A DNA stretch of 64,000 nt from Ailurus styani (lineage: Eukaryota > Chordata > Mammalia > Carnivora > Ailuridae): positions 1,517,637-1,581,636 of the forward strand of contig LNAC01000374.1 in the NCBI GenBank assembly GCA_002007465.1, in the 5' to 3' direction. The notes under the pieces are model-generated. The model was not told the origin of the DNA. It worked only from the letters and a program-made list of their open reading frames with translations, and made no database searches. The translations under genes and the position numbers were made by a program. Numbering within the stretch: position 1 is the stretch's first letter; each line of letters opens with the position of its first letter. This document shows, one piece after another, positions 57,151-64,000 of this stretch.

Positions 57151-59273
57151 TCTTTTCAAACAGTTTCTCCCTTCTCAGTGGATTAATTGAAATCCATTTG
57201 GCAACAAGTGTGGCGGTGACTCTGATCCAAGAAAGGAAAGCTTGGAAAGTCTAGAGCTAGTCATTCATCATGATAGAGTGTAGAATCAGTTTCCTGTAGT
57301 AGGCTGTGAAAGTCTGATACAGTGTATACTAAGTGGGTGACAAGCAGCTAAATGATAAATGGGGTCATATTATTATTACATGGGAAACTGATTAGGAACA
57401 TAGCACCCAGAGTCTTTTATTGCCTTATCCACCCTAGGAAATTGTTTAAAACCATATCAGGTAAGGGCCTCTGTTGAGGAATTGATAGTTACATATTTGG
57501 TGCAATAATGAGCCCCTTGTGATTTGTTGCTTTCTGAGTGGTCTTATTAAGCTTTGACTTTCTATATTAGGCTGTTCTAAGTGTCTGCCAACCCAGGCTG
57601 ACATTCCAAAACAGAGTTTAAACCAGTTGAATGCTCAGAAATATTGCTATCGAGACGTAACTGGGGGCCGAACCACCGTGACCTATATTTGTATAGGAAT
57701 TTTACAGTGTTGGCAACCTGTCAGTTTTATTTTATGGTTAACTACCATGAAATGCTGCAGGAAGAAAGTTTCATTTTCTCCTCCATGGTAGGGCTAAGCC
57801 TGTAATTCCCACTTCCAAATCCCACGAGCCCTTTCTTTCTCTTACTTTTTGAATATTTATATTTAAGTTTCTAAGGTAGGTTAAACATCAATATATTCAA
57901 ATTAGAGAATCTATTTTGTAGGAGCATTAATGAAAGTATAGGTGAAAATAGAATTTAAACATTTTTTTTTTTTTGGTAGGAGAACTATTTACGCCATTTT
58001 GTTTTGTTTTGTTTAGGCAGAATCAATTTCAGTTTGTTACAGTTTTAATGCCTGGTATATAAGAATGAAATTCATTTCAGAAATCGGAAGCAATAGTCAA
58101 ACATACACTGCCTTGGTTTTCTTATTTTATCTCAATTCTGAACTCTTTGAAATACAGTGGCCATATCTTTCATTTCTCTCCCTTTCTCTCTTTTTTTTAA
58201 AGAGAAACATCAAAGTTTCTCCTTGTTTATTTTTATTGGTAACACTTTTCAGATATAGTTTAATCTGCTACCTGTATATTAATTTGAGAATTAAAGAATA
58301 GTTTTTGGATTCCATTCTCTAGAGGCATGACTAAGTTGCCAAATGCAGGAAGAAGAGTGTATGGATTTTATTTTAACAAAACAATTCAACTTTTAAGACA
58401 GGAAAAAAGAATTTCAAGCCAAGAATCTAAAACTCTTAGTACATCTACAAAATGTTGATCCTCCATTCATTTATTCACAAATGTTTTTTGACAAAGTGAA
58501 TAAGGCAAAATCTCTACCCTCAGGTAACTCATAACAGTAAGTGTAGGACAAGTACTGGTATATATGAGTTCAACTGCAAATGAGATTAACAATGTCACAA
58601 GATGCAAGCATAGTTTATTGAAAAGGTAGGGACTGAGAAAAAGGAAAACTGAACAAATTAAGATAGATACTGTAAAATTAAAAAAAATCGTCCTTGTTAA
58701 AAAAGAAAATTTTAATGACTTTGAGCTAAGTAAGAAACAAAGAAAACCTTGGAATTAGGAGGAAGGCTATATAAAACAGAATAGGATCACATAAGTTAAG
58801 TCATCTCTATTTGCTTAGGGTAGTTGTCTAATTTTAGAAAGTAAAGTTATATGTTGGAGAAAAGTAATGCCAAATGTAAATAAATTATTGAAACAATTCT
58901 AATATGTGTCTTTCTTTTCCTTTCTTCCTTCCTTCCTTCCATTTTTTCACCAACTAAGTATATCTGTTTTATTACTTTATAAGCATACTATATAATGGTT
59001 CAAAATTCTTTTCTAGAGCCATTTTCATATTCAGATGGTCATTTTTCTTAAAGTTGTGAACATAGCAAAAATGAGGAGTTATGTCATTATTCCTAAAATT
59101 CAGGTGGTAAATCAGGCTTTTATAAATGTTCAGATAAGAATGGCATACATTTACTTTTTACTAGGTTATATGGGTAATTGGCATAATCAATGAACATCCA
59201 TCTGCTAATTCCCATATCAACTTATAGGTTCCAACTTGTATATTAACTTAAGGCTTTTGTTGGCTGTCAAAAT
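57151..59273. other. Unassigned DNA with a (TTCC)n tract
   Basis: 58440-58640 ('catttattcacaaatg', 'tctctaccctcaggtaactc') is ancient-repeat-like. (TTCC)n lies at 58911-58940. No gene seen. Confidence 0.45.
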
Positions 59274-59504
59274 AATTAAAAATTATTGGGCGCCTGGGTG
59301 GCTCAGTGGGTTAAAGCCTCTGCCTTCGGCTCAGGTCATGATCTCAGGGTCCTGGGATCGAGGCCCGCATCGGGCTCTCTGCTCAGCAGGGAGCCTGCTT
59401 CCTCCTCTCCCTGTCTCTCTGCCTGCCTCTCTGCCTACTTGTAATCTCTCTCTCTGTGTCAAATAAATAAATAAATAAGTCTTTAAAAAAAATTAAAAAT
59501 TATT
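59274..59504 (+). repeat. Young mustelid SINE with perfect 14-bp TSD
   Basis: The body is 59288-59490 with an intact head, 'gggatcgaggcccgcatcgg' and four AAAT units. TSD aattaaaaattatt at 59274-59287 and 59491-59504. Confidence 0.96.
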
Positions 59505-59599
59505 AAACTAATTTCCACCCAGTCATAAACTTCTCTCCTTACTTATTCCTCTTCTACATTCTCCACCTCTGCTAAAGCTATCCAGTGCCCTATCTCCTG

Positions 59600-60185
59600 G
59601 GTTAAAACATTTGCGATTGACAATTACTTATTCTTTTCTTTTACCTTCCTTATCCAATTGTTTAACAATTCTTATTGAATTCATCCCTGAATTGTTTACT
59701 TAAATACTTTTCTTCACTCTTTTGCTACAGTTCTAGTTCAGAATTGAATTTGTTTGGATTATTGCAAAGTTCTCTGTTGGCCTGTTTAACTCCACTTCAT
59801 CCTGTGCTTCATAATTCCTGTTAAAAAAAATCAAAGGAGCCCATGACATTTCTCATCTTTAAAACCTTCTTTGGTTTCCTATTACCTATAGGATGAAAAT
59901 TTAACTTCTTATCAAACCATATTGACAAGTCTTGCTCCTGACCAGAGAACCTATGCGTGATTGTTTGGGCCTGACCTGGCAGACATCAAGGGGGAAGCTG
60001 CCCCCACCCTCTGTGTACTCTACTTCACTTGGAGCTGGGTGCATGGCCACTGTACTGCAGCTGGGGACTCAGCATCCCCTGGCTGGCCACACTTCAATGC
60101 TATCTATATTCTTATCTCAGGCACCTTTGTTTGGATGTCACTTTTCCATTCCTAGCCTTTTCTCTTTCCTCATCCTCTTCTTCTA
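59600..60185 (+). repeat. L2 LINE (old), partly interrupted
   Basis: 'ctttggtttcctattaccta', 'taggatgaaaatttaacttc' and 'cttgctcctgaccagagaac' follow L2. Later 'catcccctggctggccacac' and 'gcacctttgtttggatgtca' continue it after a foreign-looking stretch at about 59960-60050. Overlapping open frames are non-coding. Confidence 0.5.
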
Positions 60186-60539
60186 CTGCTGGATCCATCA
60201 AACGGCATGAGTCTTTTCTTTGGGGCTCCCTCAACAGTGATACCACTCTTCCTTCTGTGTTCATTTATCTAACCTTTCACTGATGCATTATGCCATAGGG
60301 GAAAATGGAATGGGGGAGGGTTGGTGCATTCTCTGGTTTAAGCCTCTTATGCTATCACAATGAGTGAGTAAAGTCTTTACTGATACTTTAATTTTGGTTC
60401 ATCATTCACCTGCTAGCTCAGCCCTCTGTCTCTCACTTGATCATATGTTGAATTGACTCTGTGAGTAGGATTGGTGATTAAGCATAATGTCATTCTAGAA
60501 AAGAAAAAAGCCTAAAAATCCTATAGGACACCTTTGTGA
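60186..60539. other. Unassigned DNA
   Basis: Nothing recognised. Confidence 0.45.
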
Positions 60540-61990
60540 GGTGGTAGAGGAGTCCATGGGTCATTCTAGAAGAACGCTTTTGGATTGTTTGCAAGGGTTT
60601 GCGGGTTTTGTGGGGCATTTTGCTAACGGGTCTTAGGAAGTGCTAGAAAAAGCCATGGGGAATTCTGAGAGGATGCTAGGGTATTGCTTATATAATTTTT
60701 GAGTTCTGAGTTTTTGGTTTTTCTCTTTAGCCCTTGACTCTGGCTAACCTTCCTCAGTAAGTCAGATTGGACATACAACAGAGAGGGTCAGAGAAAGTCA
60801 AGGAAACAGTTCCCTATCTCTACTGCATGGGGAACTCTACTGATGGGACCCAAGATAGTCAGAGGGCTCCCATCCACTGAGTTACTCTAAGCAGATCTCT
60901 GGCATTTATAAACACTCTGCACTGTGATACGTTATTGAAACTTCCTAAGGGGAAAAACAAACAAACAAAAAGATATAGAGTTCTTTGCAATTGCTTTGCC
61001 TAATAGTCCCAAAGAAACCTTAGAGACTTAATTAGATCTTCCATAGGGATAGTTTTGCTGAAGTTAGTAAGGAAGAGTGGCATGACATGGGTCATATTAC
61101 TGCAAACCCTCTCTCTTCAGAATGCCCTGAAAACAGCCACTGCCAGGATAACAGAAGTAGTAGCAGCCACTGCTTTCAGCATACTAGCCTACTCTGAAGA
61201 GGCCCAGACTTCTCTCAAACCAACTTAAGCAAAAACACCATCTGCATCTGGCCAGCTGCTCAAACTGCCCCCTTCCCAACAAATTTGTGGCCAAATCCTG
61301 ACAGGTGGCCCTTATAAATGACATGGGTGTTTTCTCTATCCTTTTCTGTGAGCCTAGGGATAGGTCTGAGGGCTTTTTTATCTTTGTCCAGAAGTCTTGG
61401 CTTTAAAAAAAAAAACATGGTTAGGGATTAAGCTGATATCCCTTAGTCCCCAGGAATGACCAGGGGTCCTATGCCAAGGTTTAGGTTCAGTGGGAGGTGG
61501 AGAGAATGGCATTTCTTGGGCCTTACGGACACCAATGGACAAGTGACTGTGGACCCTGCAACCCCTGGCACCAAGATAAGTAGAAAACAGAATACTGTCT
61601 AATTTTAGTTTGAGGCCATCACCACCAGGACCCTTGCCCAAGGCTGACTATGAACGGGCCCCTGTGAGCCTCCATTGTTATGGCCCCCACTATTGAGTGT
61701 ATTATTGGCATTGACGTATTATTGATGTATGTTCCTGCTAGCCTTGTCCCCAAGCCCTGACAGGAATTGGTGTAGTTAGGGCCATTTTGGTAGGCATATG
61801 GAAGACTGTGAACCTACCAGTCTCATGGAGTATAACTAATGGCCTTACATTTGATCAGGCCATCAGTAAGCCTCAGACTGACATTTAAAACAAGTTCCTT
61901 TTGGGGAGACATTTGGATAAAAATCAGTGCTTCTAAAGTCTTTTGTTCTTCTGTGGATGCTCACCAGAGACGTCCCTATGCTAACCAAGA
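60540..61990 (+). mobile_element. Degraded endogenous retrovirus internal region (protease-like remnant)
   Basis: The block is more GC-rich and has retroelement texture. Read as it stands in the frame through about 61680-61740, it gives an IIGIDVL stretch, similar to the region near the protease end of some mammalian endogenous retroviruses. Stops interrupt all frames and no LTR pair is visible. It is an old, inactive fragment. Confidence 0.4.
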
Positions 61991-62099
61991 GAACATAACT
62001 CTTTTCTAATTATACAATTCACTATTTAATCTACTTTCTAAAGAAATAATATTCTTCCTTCTCCTCTTATTTTCTTCTTCTGACCCTATACCTTAGGCT

Positions 62100-62470
62100 C
62101 CCCAGGCCATTTTTTATTTAGTGTCATTGAGAGCTTCTTCCTTCTATCTTCAGTGCTCTTTCTTTCTTAGTAAACTTCCATTTAGCTTACAAAACCTAGC
62201 TCATGTATTGTCTTCATTGTTAAGGTTTCTTTGTATTCTTTCCTTAGGATTTTATTTCTGAGGGGTGCTCTTTCTACAGCAAGAGCACCAAGCTACCATT
62301 TGAATGGAGAAGCAGGAATTTTAAAATATAATATGTCGACTCCTGGTAAGGTTGTGTGTTTCTTTAGGAGGGACATTTTGTCTTACTCATCATTGTATTC
62401 CCAGCCCTTTGAACACAGACAGGTAAATAGGTTTTTAACAATATTTGTTGACTGAATAAATAAATAAATT
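62100..62470 (+). repeat. L2 LINE 3' end (old)
   Basis: 'cattgtattcccagccct', 'ttgaacacagacaggtaaa', 'atatttgttgactgaataaa' are the L2 3' end, with more diverged L2 upstream. Confidence 0.6.
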
Positions 62471-63634
62471 TCTAAGTAGTCTCAGATTACTTATCTTTGT
62501 AACTCATAAATTATACCATGGCATAAATAGTATAGTCTAAATGGTTGGACCCTCTTAATGTTCACTATTAATTGGTATTGTTGTAGCTGTATCAACCAGT
62601 TTCTGTAGAAAATAGACTTAGAGCTAGGAAGAATCTATGATACAATCTTGTACAGCTCTTTAATCTAAATAATGAGGAATCTGTGATTCCCCCAAATTAA
62701 GTAAGTCGACCTATATCTCACAGCTGATTGTTGACAGTATTTGTAATTCTTGTTAAGCATTGTACTCATTTTAATTATGCTACAGTTGATACTCTGTTGT
62801 AAACTGGAAAAGCCAACTTTTATATATTTATCTTACCTCTCATATGAGCCCCATCACAGAAACTAAATTTATGTTTCTTAATAAACCCTGCATAATATTC
62901 AACACACTAATAGTTTATTTTCTTTCCTTTTTCTCTTATCTAATAATGTGCTATGGTAACATTACTTTATCAATTTTGAATCTATGAAACAGAATTTAAT
63001 TAACCAGTAATGATCTGTAGTTCAAGATTATTTTACCAGCTTTTTCTATACCTAATATATACTTGAAAATATTCCTCTATCTCATAGTATATTTTAAAGT
63101 TGCAATAGCTATATTTCTGTAAGACAAGAGCAAATTAGGCAACTTTTTTTTTCTTGGTGAGTTGTTCTTATAGTTATTTCAAAATGTATGTTCTTATCTT
63201 GGAATTTATCTTGATGTTCTTTATCCAAATTCAATGACTTAAGTATTACTTAAGCAACATAATGTCTATATATATTATTTAAAATTTTGTGCTTTGGTGG
63301 GGTTTTAATGCTAATCTTTCAATATTCTCTTTATTTCTAGAAGTAAACTAATCTATTCATTCCAGGTAAAATGTAATTACCAAAGCAGTTTGCAGACTCC
63401 TTACCGTTCCATCTTGCGATTATTGTGTTCAGAAGAATAAAAAGAGCATTTGTAGAAAGAAAATCTGGGTTGTCATCCAGGCTTCATCTCTAAAGAGCTC
63501 TGAGATCTTGGATAGTTCATTTAATTTATCTGTTTCCAATGATCTCATCTATTAAATTGATTTACTATCATCACAAGGTAAAATTTTAAGAATTAATTTT
63601 GTACTAAATTGATTGTCATCTTTTCTTTCTTACT
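62471..63634. other. Unassigned AT-rich DNA
   Basis: No element or gene recognised. Confidence 0.5.
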
Positions 63635-63845
63635 GAGACAGTGTAGTGTCCTGTTTAAGTGCCTTGGAGCCATGCTGCCTGAGATTGTCATTTATGAGCC
63701 ATTACCTCAGGCCAGTTACTTACATTCCCTGTGCCTGCATTCCCTCCTGTATAACAGGGGTAACAATAGTATCTATCTCACAGGGTTGTCACGGGAATTA
63801 TAAGTCATTACATGAAAAGCACTTAGAGCAGTACTAGCATGTGGT
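63635..63845 (+). repeat. MIR SINE (well preserved)
   Basis: 'cagtgtagtgtcctgtttaa', 'gagccatgctgcctgagatt', 'gccagttacttacattccct', 'taacaggggtaacaatagta', 'cagggttgtcacgggaatta', 'agcacttagagcagtactag' follow MIR across nearly full length. Confidence 0.8.
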
Positions 63846-64000
63846 AATTCCTCTTCCTCTCTTGTAACTACCTGCCTATTACCTATTGCTATAATGACAT
63901 AGATTTACTAAGAACCAGCCAATTCACAAGTCTTATATTATAGCCAGAAATAACTTTAAGAGAGAAAAGAAAGAGCTTCACAGGGAGAAGACTCAATCCA
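63846..64000. other. Unassigned DNA at window end
   Basis: Nothing recognised. Confidence 0.4.

Noticed and set aside
61378..61641. 87-codon minus-strand frame in retroviral-like block
   Set aside because: Antisense to the retroelement texture, no domain.

Overview
The window is vertebrate nuclear DNA from a caniform carnivore, most likely a mustelid or close relative (weasel, mink, otter, marten or badger type). The evidence is 23 tRNA-derived carnivore SINEs with the typical head (gcgcctgggtggctcag), tRNA-like body, CT-rich stretch and (AAATA)n/A tail. The youngest copies carry the 'gttaaagcctctgc' and 'ctgcctgcctctctgcctac' variants that I associate with musteloids. The species call rests on remembered SINE consensus and was not searched.

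No protein-coding gene is supported. Every long open frame is short (125 codons or less), lacks a recognisable host domain, and usually lies inside or antisense to a transposable element. The window reads as AT-rich intergenic or deep intronic DNA. One good candidate for a spliced, non-coding exon is present at 36618-36786, with branch point, polypyrimidine tract, AG acceptor and GTAAGA donor.

Layout. 1-8.5 kb: old L2 and MIR, a Tigger-like DNA transposon, four SINEs and three single-N assembly joins, each flanked by a near-identical direct duplication. 8.5-14.0 kb: a layered nest in which an ancient hAT element is split by an old L1; the L1 in turn holds a young carnivore L1 3' end, three SINEs and an AT-rich minisatellite with the fourth single-N join. 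14-21 kb: mostly unassigned DNA with SINEs and some LTR-retroelement-like tracts. 21.2-27.5 kb: an antisense MaLR LTR, a young antisense L1 3' end and about 4.3 kb of an old antisense L1. 27.5-36 kb: ancient repeats, a TG/CG alternating tract, two head-to-head MaLR LTRs and a compound microsatellite. 36-52 kb: the candidate exon, MIR/L2, SINEs, an L1 3' end, an LTR, and a 35-bp tRNA-Cys 5' half flanked by a perfect 13-bp target duplication. 52-64 kb: the youngest SINEs, L2, a degraded retroviral internal region near 60.5-62 kb, and MIR.

Nothing here looks like a multi-gene system. The most unusual items are the tailless tRNA-half retropseudogene, the orphan exon, the A7 tract between perfect 18-bp repeats, the depth of element nesting, and the repeated single-N duplications, which are probably assembly artefacts and will mislead repeat or duplication analyses.
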